A stretch of DNA of 64,000 nucleotides from Rhytidiadelphus loreus (lineage: Eukaryota; Streptophyta; Bryopsida; Hypnales; Hylocomiaceae): the NCBI GenBank assembly GCA_947034895.1, contig OX344761.1:84147447-84211446 (forward strand). Direction: 5' to 3'. The translations under genes were made by a program, and so were the position numbers. The first letter of the stretch is position 1, and each line of letters begins with the position of its first letter. Positions 1 to 13,037 of the stretch are shown here, piece by piece. The notes below the pieces were generated by a model. It was not told where the DNA came from, searched no databases, and saw only the letters and a program-made list of their open reading frames with translations.

Positions 1-56
1 GCAGGTACCTATCCAAAATCCCATGTGTCCCGAAGGGACAAATGATCCTTTAGGGA
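1..56 (+). mobile_element. TTAA-family element, hairpin end only (cut by window start)
   Basis: This is the last 56 bases of an element whose body lies before the window. It ends CCTTTAGGG just before a TTAA at 57-60. It carries the family's subterminal palindrome TGTCCC-gaa-GGGACA (26-40). The sequence just upstream of the palindrome (GCAGGTACCTAT) matches the same zone in the element at 8,815. Confidence 0.6.
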
Positions 57-60
57 TTAA

Positions 61-1115
61 ATACAAATATCTTGCAATCTATGATACAAAAGTTTTTGAA
101 ATTATTTCTTCCCTACATTCTTATACTATTCTAGTACAAGGTCTCGGAGTTATATACGCTAAAAAGAGCAATTTGTAAAGTTTTTTGCTCTTTGCAATAG
201 AAATGGTAGTTTTTTTTGTGTTATTTGATGCAAAAGGGCCTTCAATTTCTAAGCTTTTACTAATGTATGTACTAAAAATCTATTATACTTGCACTAATCA
301 TTTTCCTATTATACTTGGCCTAAGTTTATACTAATGTTTTAACACTTATATCTTGCAATCTAAAAAGCCGACAGAGTTGAAATTTTTCCACACATTCTTA
401 TTGTAGTATAGAGAAACAATACACAATTGAAAATGTTGTTTTTCCCAATTTGCTCTCTATGCACTAAAAATGGAAATTTTTGAACAATTCAGTTAGAACT
501 ATAAGTACAAATTTTAGTAAAAATTCATGAGATTCTTTTCCTTTTTTGTTGATTTAAAGAAAGAAAAGATTTGTGTTGATCATTGGAAATTTGATTCTTC
601 TAAAAAATTAGCTCTCCAAAAAAAATTGAAATCTTGCTCATATAGTTGTTGTTTTGGGGGACATTCTTTTAGTGCAAGATGATTTAGGGTATGTTAAACA
701 CCTCCATTATTTTGAAAATTGGTATACAAGCAACTAACATAACTATTTACCAAATGGTCCAAATTTCCAAAGTTGGATAGTGCCCCCTTCTCCACAAAGT
801 TGAATCAAACTATATAGACCCTATTGAATAGGGTCCAAAATTTATTTTTTTCTAACTTCAAACGTTATATTCTCACAATCAAAATGTTTTCCATAAAATT
901 TTATAGTATCCCATTACAAATTTCTATGGTTGAAAGTTTGGATTTAAAAGAAAATCATATTTCTAATTATGCTCAATGCCCTAGAAAGTGTCAATTTTGA
1001 AAACTTTTTTTGTGAAAATCAACCCTAGCCTTTACAAATTAAATCTTAAAGCCTTTCCAAAAGTGAATATTTTAATATTTTGGATAGGCTCTAGTGACTT
1101 CAGATTCTTAATTAA
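61..1115. repeat. decayed ends of TTAA-family elements, no gene
   Basis: No coding sequence is visible. Positions 61-255 and about 350-500 both resemble the end of the element at 8,815-9,743 (a 'tatcttgcaatct' block, then 'cacacattct', then 'aaatgg.agttt'). This suggests overlapping, decayed copies. The rest is AT-rich and featureless. Confidence 0.4.
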
Positions 1116-1660
1116 CCCCTAAGGATCCAAGGCCATTTTCCTATGAAAAAACACTCAAAACTGCCCCTACTATTGTGTTCATCGAAATTTTCAACAAAAT
1201 GTTTAAAAAATGATCTAACTATGGAATCTTGTATTAGACTTGTAGAAGAAAAATTGGTAAAAAATTTCATGAAATTTGACTGTAGGTATTGAAAGATATA
1301 AGCATTTTTAGGAAAAGTTTTTAATTTTTTTCATTATGCCCGACAGTTTTAGATGCCTTTGACCATTACTTGTCGCAAATTCTTTTACTATGTATTGTGA
1401 ATTTAAAAATCTATCAGACTCAAAATGATGCTATTCATGTCTTCAAAAAATTTCATGCCAAAAAAAGATGTGGAGCACATTCAAAAAAGTTTGCAATGCA
1501 ACAATGTCCCAAAGTTCACAATGCACAACATAATGTTTTGAGCACATTTGCCTCCACATAAGTTTGAAATTTGGAAATCCGAATGGTGGATTGAAAGAGA
1601 TACTAATGCTTTACAAATTCACAAAATTAAAATTAAAATCCTCAACTTCCTATAGAATTC
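1116..1660 (+). mobile_element. TTAA-family element, left end, truncated
   Basis: It starts CCCCTAAGGATCCAAGG directly after TTAA (1112-1115). The next 500 bases follow the left half of the near-identical copies at 26,186 and 34,592; for example the 'gatg.ctttgacc' block lies near 1,351. The right end with its hairpin is missing. The 3' limit is approximate. Confidence 0.5.
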
Positions 1661-2028
1661 ATAAGGACTATGTGAATAATATATAGGCTAAGGCTTTGGG
1701 CAAGTTTTGGAAAATGAATTCACCTATGTTCCCAATCTGAACCCGGAATGTTCCTTCCATTGGGAACTTTGAGCTTGACCTCCTTCATCCACCTACTTTC
1801 AAGGCATCCACCCAGTAAACACGCAATAAATATGGTATTTTTGTTGATTGGAAGTTAAGAGTATAAATTTTTTTAAATTTTATTCCACTGAAATGCCTTA
1901 CATATGTTTAGAAGTAGTCTTAAATAGTTTTCAATTGCATGGGAGAGTAGAAGCTCTTTCTATATATATAGGATATGTAAATTAGAATTAGTAGGAGCTC
2001 AACTACTTATAGTTAAGTTCAAAGTAAG

Positions 2029-2390
2029 AATTGTGTTTGAAGTAGAATTTCAAACCTCATTTAGGCATAGTAAAATAGCTTTTCAAAAAATCTTTGAAGT
2101 GAGAGATTTTGGAAAATCAAAATAATTTTCATCTCCAAAAACCCATTTGAGATTTTTGACACTCCAATCAAAAGTTATGGATATCATTTTGAGAAGGGTT
2201 GGAAGGGAATTTTTATCAAACATCCTCTTTGAATTTTTCCAAAACTTTTGATTGGAGGATCTAAATCTCAAACGGATTTTTTTAGATGAAATTTATCTTG
2301 ATTTCCCAAATTTTCTTGGTTCAAAGTTTCTTGAAAAAAATTATTCTACTATGCCTAAATGAGGTCTGAAATTCTACTTCAAACACAATT
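2029..2390. mobile_element. foldback / MITE-like element with long inverted arms
   Basis: The left arm starts AATTGTGTTTGAAGTAGAAT and the right arm is its reverse complement, ending ATTCTACTTCAAACACAATT. Pairing continues inward with mismatches for roughly 150 bases on each side, to the CCAATCAAAAGTT block near 2,163 and its partner near 2,246. A transcript would fold into one long imperfect hairpin. The 62-codon frame inside is a by-product of the repeat and is not a gene. Confidence 0.75.
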
Positions 2391-2652
2391 CCTAAGTTTT
2401 GACAATGAGCGGTCAAGCTTTCATCTTCAAATTATCCCATACCCTTTGAGGATTCGTGATGGACAATGGATATCATTATAAAAACAACTCTCCTTCAAAG
2501 CTCCTCTCTATATAATAATGAAGCAATTCTTATATTTTGCTAAGGAAATTGTTCTTGATAGTAAAGTGCTAAGTGACATTAGTATTTCTCATTTATTTGT
2601 AAATTTGCTTCTTGGAGTCATTGGTTTCAAAACAAATTGAAAAGCATTCAAT

Positions 2653-5600
2653 AGAAGTCAAACTATAGTACAAGATGGGCTATCTTTTTTCGTCCGAGAT
2701 GAATAGTTGCACTTCTATCCTACATAGAAAGATTCTCTATCATTTATCGATTGAAAAACGTCCCTAATATTCTTTGAGGGTTAATAAAGGGAGGGGGATG
2801 CAAAAATTAGAGGTGTATTGTATTTGGGAGTCAAAGCTAGCAAAAAATATTTCTAATAATAAATTGTGGCATTTGAGGAAAAAATGAATGTTTTAATTTA
2901 TGTAGATGTGGAATTACATTTGCCAACTTCCATTAATGATTCAATAGAGAGTTGTGAACTTTAGTACTAGGTATGATATTTTTACTTCGTGTTTAGATTG
3001 ATTTATGGAATGAATAATGGTACACTTTTGAATTTAGATTCATTTTGTTAATAGCATTTTGAACTCAACGTTCAAATATACTTAAAACCCTTGAATGTAG
3101 ATAGAGAGCAAGAGGTTATTAACTTTGTTGCCCAAAGACGCATTTTTCATCCGTCTAAAGATTTTATTGGTTCTTGAACTAGTTAACCCCCTAAAGAGTC
3201 CCTAAAGTTCCTTTGAGAGTCCTTGAAGGTTCAAGTAGATGCCTATGATCTCAATTTTTGTCAAGATTTTTTTAAACCTTTTTTCCAAAGTAGAAAAATC
3301 AATTAGCTTTCTAGGAATATAATTTTTATTTCAATTGGTGCCCGGGAGCAAAAGTTATGCAATAATAAACTCCAAATAGGTGAAGGCAAGCACACCCCAA
3401 AAGAATTGAAATAATTTTTATTTAAAAAATATTTCTTATAGATTATATTTTTTCTTCTTTTGCTTGTAATTTTAGAATTTTTTTGATAAAATAATCTATT
3501 AGATCTATTTTTGAACTCAATTTTAACAATTTGTCAAAATAAAAGTTGCTCATGGTTTAATTAGTTTGTTCTCTAGAAGAATCTCACCATTGAGGATAGT
3601 ATGTTTCAATTGCATCTTTGAGCTATCAACAATTTAGTTTTTATTTATGTTTTGTACATACTTCGGATTAATAAGATTTTAAAGAATGGAAATTATAGGT
3701 GTTTTTAATAAAAATTGTTGAACTTTTATTTCAATTATTCAATATAAAAAATTTAATTTTACAATCTTGTAATACAAAAAATTTAAGTTAAGCCAGGAAT
3801 TAAACCTTACAATTTTGTTAGGCTAAAAACAAATAAACTTGTTTTTTTCACTTTAAATGTTTATATTTTATAATCAATACGGTCCAAGTTTTTGAAATTT
3901 CTTGCATACATTATCATACTAGTCTACTACAAGATGATATGCTAGTTTGGATTTGCAAAGGCAACAAATGTTTAAATTTTTTATTGTTTACATTGAAAAT
4001 GACATTTCTTTTATTGTTTTTTGACTAGGGGTTAGTGGACCAAAGTGCCAAAAATACTCTACTAATGCAACTTGTAAGAATATGAAGTCAAAAGACAAGT
4101 CTTTTGAAGTTGAAAAAATGACCTCCAAAACCAATCACAAATTTAATTTAGTTCTTAAAAATAATTATGTTTGAAATTTATAATTACAAATTCATTATCA
4201 CAAATCTTACTTCATCATTATAAATATTTAGTATATATTTAATTATCTAAGAAATTTTCAATTTTAAGTTTCAAATTATATTTGTGAGACTTTGTAAAAC
4301 TACATCTTTTGTTTACATTTCAATTCCAAATTATTTTCTTTAAGTATTTTTTAACACGTCTTTACAAAGCTTCAAATCAAAAAGGCATAACAAGGTATCT
4401 ACAGTCATTACTTGTTTTTTTTAAGGTTGATGTTCATATTTTGTAACATTGCCAAAAAAGCTTATTCCAACTATCAATGATTTTATTTTATTCTTCAAAA
4501 TTAAACACAAGTGCTACTTGATATTGTTGCTAATTAGATATAAATAGAAAGAATATCAATTTACATTAGAAACTAATGTCAATCGATTTAGCACAATTTA
4601 TTATGAAAATAAGGCCATTGTGTATTCTTATTTATCAATTATTTTGCTTCCAACTTTTCTTTTGAAATTAAAAAAAGATGTGACTATTGCAATCACAAGT
4701 TTTGAATAATGAATAAGGATGCAAGTGTGTTAAGGTGGTTTTGAGTTTTGAGTGACAAGCTTTGAGTTGTTAGTGAGCACATTTTCTTAAATATTTATCA
4801 TGAAACACATCATAGCACAAACAAATTTCTAAGTAGTTTGTTTTGTTTAGTAATGATACACAAAACAACATAATTTTACTTTACAAGAAACAAACATTTA
4901 TGATATATAGAGATTGTCAAACTCTATATTTTGCAACCATAGGTATTATAGAGATTGATGTGTTTAATTAATGATAAAAAAATTTCAACAAAATTTGAAT
5001 TTGATTATTGTATGCAAATATAATATAATTATACATATAGGTTTTAAAAGGCAATATTTTAGTTTTAACTTGCAAATAATGAATGATTATAAAATCTCAT
5101 ATGTGAATTTTATGCATAAAAGATTATAGTATCGATACTCTCATTATTCTATATGAAAAAATTTAAGTATGTATTTATATAAATTAAATTATATTTTATA
5201 TAATTAAAATTAGATTGTAACATTTAAATTTAGTTGTTTATAAAATTATGAAATATCTTTATGATAAAATTATTATTGATAATACATTGTAAATAAACTT
5301 GAATGCATTATTTTTTTATATGTGTATGAAAGGATGCCAAGAATACCTAAAGCCAACTTGGTTGTTAAATTAAGAGTTTTTTGGCAATTTTTTCATTCAT
5401 ATATTTTTATTGATTTGCTAAAATGTATTGTAAATGTGTCCTATTCAACTAGATTCAAAACGTTTTCTTCAAAATGCATTCATTTTTTGAATTGCACTCT
5501 TTGTTGGGGCACCCTTTGGAATCACAAAATATTGGTATTTTATGGAATCCATTTACATTGTTGAATTTGTCAATTTCTATAGGATAAGAATACCCAAAAC

Positions 5601-7400
5601 TTTATGTCTCTGAAGACTTGGGGGCTAAGGTCAAAGCACAAATGTCTCAAAAATATAAGTTCCATAACATTTTTTAAGTTTGCAATATAAGAGACAATGT
5701 AAAGCATCATTAAGAGTAGAAAATTATTCATATATAAATATCAATTGTACTTTAAAAAATTGAAGATTTGAAGATTTGACTTTGAAAATTCATCAAATAT
5801 ATAATTTTTTATATTAAATAGCATTTGAAAATTCCTATAATGCCTTACATTGTAATTTTAGTTGGTTCGTTAAAAATGAAAAAGATTTGAAGATGAAAAC
5901 CTCAATACTTTTTTTAAATAGTAAAATTTTCAACATTAGGCTAATATTGGATTTTTTGTGCTATTTTCCTTATGATTTTTTTAACCATAGAGATTTGAGT
6001 TTCAAATAAAAATTGAAAGAGAGTTGTGTGATCCAATTTGCATTGAAAAAATAAATTTTTGAAAAGAAGTTTTCTCTATATGAAAATAAAACACAAGATG
6101 AATTGGGCATATCTCATAAAATGGTTGATTGGATTATTAACTTAGTTGTTAATTAGTTGTATGAAGATTTTTTGAATAACCATAGTATTAATTGCAATAG
6201 TAGGATCTCAACTTTCATATCATCCTCTATCATTTATTGCAAAAACTTATTATTCACAATCAAAGGATCAATTGTGGCAAATTTTAATTTATATTTGGCC
6301 TCAAAAGATCTTTATAGAACTAGGTAATGTTAGAAAATATTAAATTAATGAACCACTAAATAGTGGTAGATTTTTTAATTTATCTATCCAAATAAAAATA
6401 TGGAGTTAGCCCTACCGTTCCGATACATGCTAAGGTGTAGTATAGCGTTGGGGCACTAAATTTGAATTGTGAAGGCCATTGAGGATCTATTTGTTGTCTA
6501 GGATCTATTTGTTTATATGTCTCTTTGTAAAATAGAGTAAAAGTAGGTTGAAAAGGAATATTAACCAACTACAAAATCCAGAAGATTTTACATTCATTCA
6601 TGCAAGGTGATAATATTGTCTGACTAGACAATGGTCCTTCCCGTGTTGAGAGGTATTATACTTTTCTAGATACTTGGGAAGACATGTCACCTCATTCAAA
6701 TATTGTAGTTGGTTGAGGATTCAGATGAGACAATTTTGCTCATTACAAGTGTTCCCTTTTCAAAGATGCAAAAGGGACCCCTTGACTCATTTGTAAACAA
6801 TGTTATGTTTGAATAGGAGTGCAACATCATGTTTGCACAAGATAAAAATTTACAAGGGATAAACTCTTACTTGTTTACAACTCCTTTTCAAAGTCAACAA
6901 CAATGACAACATTATTATCTCCAAAGGGCTATGAAGTCATGCTCCAGTGGTTTGGGGTGATGTTTTGTCCAAATCACTTTTTTTTTGGTTAATTTTGTAT
7001 TTTTCAAGGGTGCAAAAGGGCCCCCTATCTCATTGGTAAACAGTATTATGGTGAAAAAATTAGAGTCAAACCTACCTACATAAAAAATACTATATAAAGT
7101 TGGATATATTGAATTTAGATTCTAAAGTTAGACTAGAGGGACTAGTGCTCCCATCTTGTAATCTAGGATTTATTCGTACGTCTATTTGTACAGCATAGTA
7201 AGAAGGTTAAAAAACACAAAACTAATCAATTAAAAAACAATTGAAATTAACATTTTACATTCATTCCTTTGAGACCAAAAAAAGTTGGAATCCTTCATCC
7301 TCACAATAAATGCTAGGATGCAATATAAAGTTGGGGTATAGACTTTGGAGAAGGCTAAACTTGGATATAAGAAACTAGGCTAGTGGAATCCAATGTATTG
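2653..7400. repeat. long dispersed duplication, copy 1
   Basis: This stretch aligns by eye, in the same order and orientation, with 12,446-18,160. Matching landmarks are the 'gaatagttgcactt' block (2,700 / 12,500), an old TTAA element (3,187 / 13,038), a 'gccaagaa.acc.aaagcca' block (5,336 / 15,178), a 'gtctgactagac' hairpin (6,618 / 16,689) and 'ggtttggggtgatgtt' (6,950 / 17,016). No open frame is conserved between the copies, so the unit looks non-coding. Its nature is unknown; it could be part of a decayed large transposon. Confidence 0.7.
3187..4031 (-). mobile_element. TTAA-family element inside long duplication, copy 1
   Basis: It starts CCCCCTAAAGAG after TTAA (3183-3186) and ends GACTAGGGG before TTAG (4032-4035). 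It contains the family block 'ggtgcccgggagcaaaagttatg' split over positions 3,340-3,362. It is 845 bp, somewhat shortened. The same insertion is present at the matching place in the second duplication copy (13,038-13,828), so it is older than the duplication. Confidence 0.65.
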
Positions 7401-7419
7401 TGTAGAGATTGTGACATAT

Positions 7420-7577
7420 TGTGGCACAATTTTTGCTCCTTGGCTCCGATTGAAAAATTCCCCCAAAGTTAATGTGATTTCCTATCTTAAGAAAAGGTTT
7501 CAAAAAATCATATAAAAAATTGAGGTTATATGAGCCTATTTGAAATTCATGTTGTCCCTTGCGGGGACAAAGGCACA
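7420..7577 (+). mobile_element. TTAA-family element, right-end fragment
   Basis: It matches the last part of the 26,186 copy: the 'gatttcctatctt' block, then 'atgagcct', then the hairpin TTGTCCC-ttgc-GGGGACAA near 7,554-7,572. The terminal TTTAGGGG is lost. Confidence 0.45.
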
Positions 7578-8814
7578 ATGAATTTTTTAATAAAATTTCA
7601 AAAATTTGAAGGTTGTATGAAGTTACAAGGGTAAATCATGTTAACACAAAATCCTTTTGATACATACAAAGAAAAAGATATTTCCAAAGTGTTGAAAATA
7701 ATTGTACTTCAAATTAACACTGAGTTCTCATCAAAAGGAGTCTCTAAATTTTCTACAGTAATATGTAAGGTACCAACATCCATTATCATTAGTGTCTAAA
7801 TATCCTCACCTAAATATAAACCATGCATTTTGAATGAAAACACAATAAACTATCAATAATAGAAGTTATTTGGAGTAATTAAATAGGTGTGATTATGTGA
7901 ATCCACCATTTGGATACTCATTACATTCTTTCCAAAATATTGTTGTACTTGATTTATGTTTGAACTTATTGTCAATTATTAGCACTTTGCACCCACTTCA
8001 ACAGACTTTTTTTGGAACTTGCAAGGAAACACACAATAGTCCTTTATTTAAATTTCAAACAAGTTTTGTGTGACTGTTGTTAGTGGTGATAATGGATGCT
8101 CATATTTTAGGTAGTGGTCTTAAAAAGGCTTGCAATTAGGTATAGTTGCTTAAATTTCCTTTATTGGTTGTGGACAGAAGGACATAACATTATTGACCAA
8201 TGTGGAAGGCCCTCCTTTTGCTCTCATAAATAAAGAAAGCTCTCAATAAAACGATTCTTGATTGAGCAACCTAGTGGCTCTTAATTGAAACTTAACTAGT
8301 CACAAGGTATCTAACAAAGGATGATCCTTTTTGGCCCTAAAAACGTGGGGGAAGGAAATATATAGTTTTGCAATGTTATTAGAGAGAAGCCTTTGCACAT
8401 ATAGTAGTTATCACAAAGACGCATAACATTATTGACCAATGTTGGGATCCTCTATTTTGCCCCCATGAATGAAGGAAGCTTCTAGTAAATAATCCCCAAA
8501 AGGGTCCCCCAAACTCTTTATTTAAAGTCAACAAGTTAGGTGGCTTAGATTCCAAGGTATCCATGGAAGAATGGGCCCTTCATCCTTGGTGACTTGGCAG
8601 AAGGGAATATGAAGTTTTACAATGTTATGATGCTTTGAGTAACTATGTTACTAAAAAGTCAACCAATGCTATTTGAACAAAACCTCTTCTAGTGTAGCTA
8701 CTTTTCCATGAACAATCAAGCCAACATAACATTGTAAAACCAAGCAATAGTCTTCCCCATCTAGTGAGAAGCAATTATGCTTTGCTAGATGTTCAGGAAG
8801 GACTCATTAGTTAA
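7578..8814. other. gene-free AT-rich repeats
   Basis: I see no coding potential. Parts near 8,740-8,810 repeat the 'caat.gtccttcc...gagaagcaat.atgctt' block seen at 6,625 and 16,695, so this is a further partial copy of the long dispersed repeat. The element at 8,815 is inserted in it. Confidence 0.4.
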
Positions 8815-9743
8815 CCCCTAAAGGACCATTGTCCCTTCAGGGGACAAATGTGTTTTTGGGCAGGTACCTACGGGCTGAAATTTTCTTCTAATATTTTGAA
8901 TTTTTTTTGGAGGTAGAAAAGTTGATTAGCTTAGTGGAAATATAATTTTTTTCAAAATCGGTGCCCGGGAACAATAGTTATGACCAAATAAGCTCAAATG
9001 AGGGGAGGACGGGCAACTCGAGCAGCCCAAAAAAATGGACAAAATTTTGAATTTGAATTTGAATTTTATTTTTTCTTATAGATTATATTTTTATCTATCT
9101 GGAAAGCTTTTATTCATTTCATTTGGACACATTATGAGAAAGTTATGGACATTCTTGTTTTTCGGGTAGTTAGAGCATCTTCTTAAAAAAAATAACTTGT
9201 AAGATTCATTTCTGAATGCAATTTTTCAAATTTTTCAAATTTTTTTTGCATGGTCTGATTTACTTGCTAGAACAATCTCACCATTGGGATTAGCGCTTTT
9301 TAATTCCATCTAAAATATATGAATATTTTAGATTTTCCTTCTATCTCATACCTACTTTTACTTAACAATTTTTTTAAGAATGATAATTAATTTTTTTTTG
9401 AATTTTTTTTGAACCTAAACCCTCAACTCAATTCTCCACTATAAATATTTAAAGCTCAAAACTTTGTAGTGCAAAATTTTTTTAAGTTAAAAATGTTCAA
9501 AGTCAAAAAATCTAGTCCCACAATATACTGAAAAACTTGTTTTTTCCACTTTAAATGCAGATATCTTGCAATCTGAGCGGTCAAAAATTCTGAATTTTTT
9601 TCCACACACTCTCACACTAGTTAGGTGTAATATCTTATGGTTAAATATGAAAAATAAACAATTTTAATTTTTTTTACTCCTTGCTATAGATATGGCAGTT
9701 TTGAGTGTTTTCTGGCAGAAAAAAGGCCTTGGTACTTTAGGGG
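8815..9743 (-). mobile_element. TTAA-family element, full length (929 bp)
   Basis: It is bounded by TTAA at 8811-8814 and 9744-9747. It starts CCCCTAAAGGACC and ends GGTACTTTAGGGG. The hairpin end is on the left: TTGTCCC at 8829-8835 pairs with GGGACAA at 8841-8847. It also contains the 'gtgcccgggaacaatagtta' block shared with other copies. No open frame of useful length was found. Confidence 0.8.
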
Positions 9744-9973
9744 TTAATTTTAGGATTGGGGGTGGTCTAGGAGCCATCAATAAGCCAATTTTGTTCACTA
9801 TAGAAGGCATCCCCTCCCCAAGGAAGCAAAAAGGACCCTTCCCTCATTCATGATGTTAAAATGGTCATACAAAGTAGGTCGTGCACAGTGAATTCTATGT
9901 TAAGAAGGGTAAATGTAAAAAAAAATTGCCCCCTATTTTGGGCAATGTTTTTTAAAGGAATGATGAACATTAA

Positions 9974-10541
9974 CCTTGGAGCGCTTTGACGTCCATTTTT
10001 GGACAATGAACATATTTAGATCCTTGTTTTTGTCTCATTCCTACTTGGATGAAAGTCATCCTAATTTTTGGTGATACGTTATCAAGTTGTTGTTCTATCT
10101 ATCAGTTGGATTTGGTGTTACTAGAATATATACATTTCTAAAATTACAAATGTGGAAGTATGTCAAGTGGTCAATTTGCATTAACTTTAGTTCAAAACTA
10201 GATGTGCAAAAATGAGGTCAAAGATGTAAAGGTCACAAAAATTTCAAAAAATCACCATATCAAGATAACCTTATTTCAAATCCATTCCAACAAGTTTTAC
10301 TCAAAACATGATAATATTTTACTTGTAATTGAATTTAGAAGGAATTCTGAAATTTTCTTTTCAAAATTTATAGAAAAAGATTGGTGATAGCATTAGTAGA
10401 TCTAACCATATGGATAAAATTTAAAAAACAAAATATACAACTTTCATTTGTATACCAATTCCAAAATATTCTTCCAAATTGTAGTTTAGGATGTTTTTTC
10501 TCAAATTGTCAATTTTGGAGATGAATCCAGGTGTTTAGGGG
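9974..10541 (-). mobile_element. TTAA-family element, internally deleted (568 bp)
   Basis: It lies between TTAA at 9970-9973 and 10542-10545. It starts CCTTGGAGCGC and ends GTGTTTAGGGG. The subterminal hairpin here is GTCCA-tttt-TGGAC, one base pair different from the usual GTCCC/GGGAC but still paired. Confidence 0.6.
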
Positions 10542-12037
10542 TTAAGAGAAGAAAAAAAATCCGAAGGAAAAAACAATCAATCAGGTTCCTTAGGCCTGTT
10601 TAACTTGGGTGGCAAACTAAAAGAGAGATGCTACTCCAACTTGTGTAGAGTTCCATAACAAAAAAAACTTATCGAGGCACCAAGTGTCACTAAACTCTTG
10701 GCTGATAATCAACTTATGATCCTCACTACATCTGGAAATTTGTATCATGTTGATTCTATGTTCTTCACCCGTCCAAGCTAATTTGGTACCTCTAATTCTA
10801 AGCACGATTTCAAATTCTAAGCACAATTTCAAATTTTTCAAATTTTCATCATGGGTGGCAAACTTAAAAAAATTCCCATATTTTCCCCTAGGATAAAATC
10901 CATTCTATGGGGCCCGCATTTGCCACATTTGGTAAGTAACTTAAACCATGTTACGAAGAATGTGGTTGGCAGGCTAGTATTTTTACTCCACCCCTTGCAA
11001 TGAAATTCTGTTTCATTTGTTTTAAAAAAAAAGTACAAAAATAAAAAATAAAAAATAACGAAGTCATCATGTAACTTAGTAGTCAAAGATTCAAGCAGCC
11101 AGTATGATGCAACAATAAGTTAAGCGGTGAATTTTATAAAAGTGACTGGTGGTGGTCCAGTAGTAACTTAACTTACACTGAACTCCCGTCCAGTAAGTAA
11201 GTTAAGTTAAATTAAATTAACTCTTGACTTTGACTATTTTACGGTGAGTGCATTCAGTTTTCCTCCCTCTGCTTGCCTGACCCAAAAGTACCATGTGTCA
11301 GGTTGTGGGAATAATGCTTGAATTTCAAATTTGTCGTGTTGGCAGAACGAAGATCTTCTGGGATAAGGGATGCTCCATAACCTCCATACAGGAAGGGTAA
11401 TGGCATTTAATTTCAAGTGCAAGGGACTCTGACACCGTAGGATTCAGTGTAATTTCAGAAAAGACTTTGACAGAAAAAGCCACAGAGCCATGTTGGTTTA
11501 CATAGATCATTGGCTAAATGTGGGATCTCACCCCGAGATGAGAGACTAGACTAGCTGAGGGTACTGGAAGATTCGATGAAATTCATAATTGCCAGTAACT
11601 TTGGAAATAGCGAAATGAAAAAAATGAAAAAAAATGAAAAAAAAGATGAAAAAAAAAATTGATAAATGATTAAAAAAATGTTGGGGTAAAAAAATGTTGG
11701 GGGATAGGCACTCAGTCAAGTGATGACGGTGTTTTAGTAAGGTAGGGGGTCCTAAAACCAATCAGGCTCTAGAGGTACATTTTGCACTTTCCAATGTACA
11801 AGTGGTGTGCATTTGAGGAGGTGGTCGGTTTTAGAGCCCACAAAAATGCACTTTTCTGCAACTTCAGAAATTCATAACTAATTCTACAAAGCTTCAAAAA
11901 ATATGAAACAACTTGGGTTAAATGACAATTTCTCTTGCCTTTCAAAGAAAATTTACTGACAAATATTTTAAGAAGTTCTACCTCCCCCAAAGTCAGCGTC
12001 AGCTCTTAGATGAGCAGTTTATAGACCTCCTACCTTA
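10542..12037. other. gene-free region with small repeats
   Basis: No gene is supported. There is a retroposon-like tail at 10,996-11,057. A small inverted repeat lies around 11,161-11,213 (AACTTAACTTAC paired with GTAAGTTAAGTT). At 11,800-11,840 is an arm of the 'TTTGAGGAGGTGG...TTTTAGAGCCC' repeat, also found at 52,417-52,529. Short frames here have no recognisable motif. Confidence 0.4.
10996..11057 (+). repeat. retroposon-like 3' tail with A-rich run
   Basis: The motif TGCAATGAAATTCTGTTTCA is followed by TTTG and a long A-rich run. The same motif recurs at 59,686 (+) and 48,151-48,190 (-), each time followed by A-rich DNA on its own strand. That pattern fits the 3' end of a poly(A)-tailed LINE or SINE. 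Confidence 0.4.
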
Positions 12038-12350
12038 AAAGAAAGAGGGGGATGCAAAGATTGGAGGTGTATTAGTATTAAAGACGGCAAAAAATAAAAA
12101 TAAAAGGTTGTAAGAAAAATGATGGAATTTGAGGGATGTTTTAGTAAAAGAAAAGAGGGGATGCAAAAATTAGAGGTGTATTAGTATCAAAGCCGGCAAA
12201 AAGAAGAAAAAAATATTGAAGAAAAAGATGATGGAATTTGAGGGATGTTTTAGTAAAAGAAAAAAGGGGATGCAAAAATTAGAGGTATATTAGTATCAAA
12301 GCCAAAAGAAAAAAAGTTGTAAAAAAAGATGATGGAATTTGAAGGATGTT
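12038..12350. repeat. tandem repeat, three 109-bp units
   Basis: The block GATGCAAAAATTAGAGGTGT (first copy slightly different) starts at 12,051, 12,160 and 12,269, an exact 109-base period. Each unit ends with 'gatggaatttgagggatgtt'. A single related unit begins each copy of the long duplication (near 2,798 and 12,608). Confidence 0.75.
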
Positions 12351-13037
12351 TAACCCTTGAATGATGGGTTGGGGACCATAGAAATCATTCCTTTTGGTAC
12401 CGTGGGAGTCATAGGTTTAAGAAAATAATTTAGAAGTACTCTTTGGAAGTCAAACTATTGTACAAGATGGTCTTATGTTTTCACATAATATTTTGAGGAT
12501 GAATAGTTGCACTTTTGTCCTACGTAGAAGGATTATGTATCATTCGTTGATTGAGAAATGGCCATGGCATCATGAAAGGGATAATAAAATTTAGGGGGGA
12601 GGGGAGAATGCAAAATTTAGAGGTGTATTGTATTTGGGAGTCGAAGTTGGCAAAAAGTATTTCTAAAAATAGATGGTGGAATTTGAAGTTGGTATTGTTT
12701 CTTAAAAAAAAATTGTATGGAAAGATTAATATTTTTGTTTTAGGTATATGTGGAATCACATTTGCCACTACTTCAATTAATGATTGAGTAAGGAATTGTG
12801 AACCTCACCACTAGGTGTGGTATTTTCACTTTAAGTTTAGATTGACTTAATTATGGAATTGAATGAATATAGGTACAATTTCGAATTTACATTCACTTTG
12901 GTAATAGCACTTTGAACTCAACCTTTGAACATACTTAAAACCCTAAATGTAGATGGAGAGTGAGAGTTATTCATTTTAGTATCCAAAGATACATTTTTCA
13001 TCCATTTGAAGATTTTTTTGGTTCTTGAATTAGTTAA

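Noticed and set aside
5322..5564. 80-codon frame in duplication copy 1
   Set aside because: The matching region of copy 2 (about 15,170-15,400) is broken in this frame and open only on the other strand, so there is no sign of protein-level conservation.
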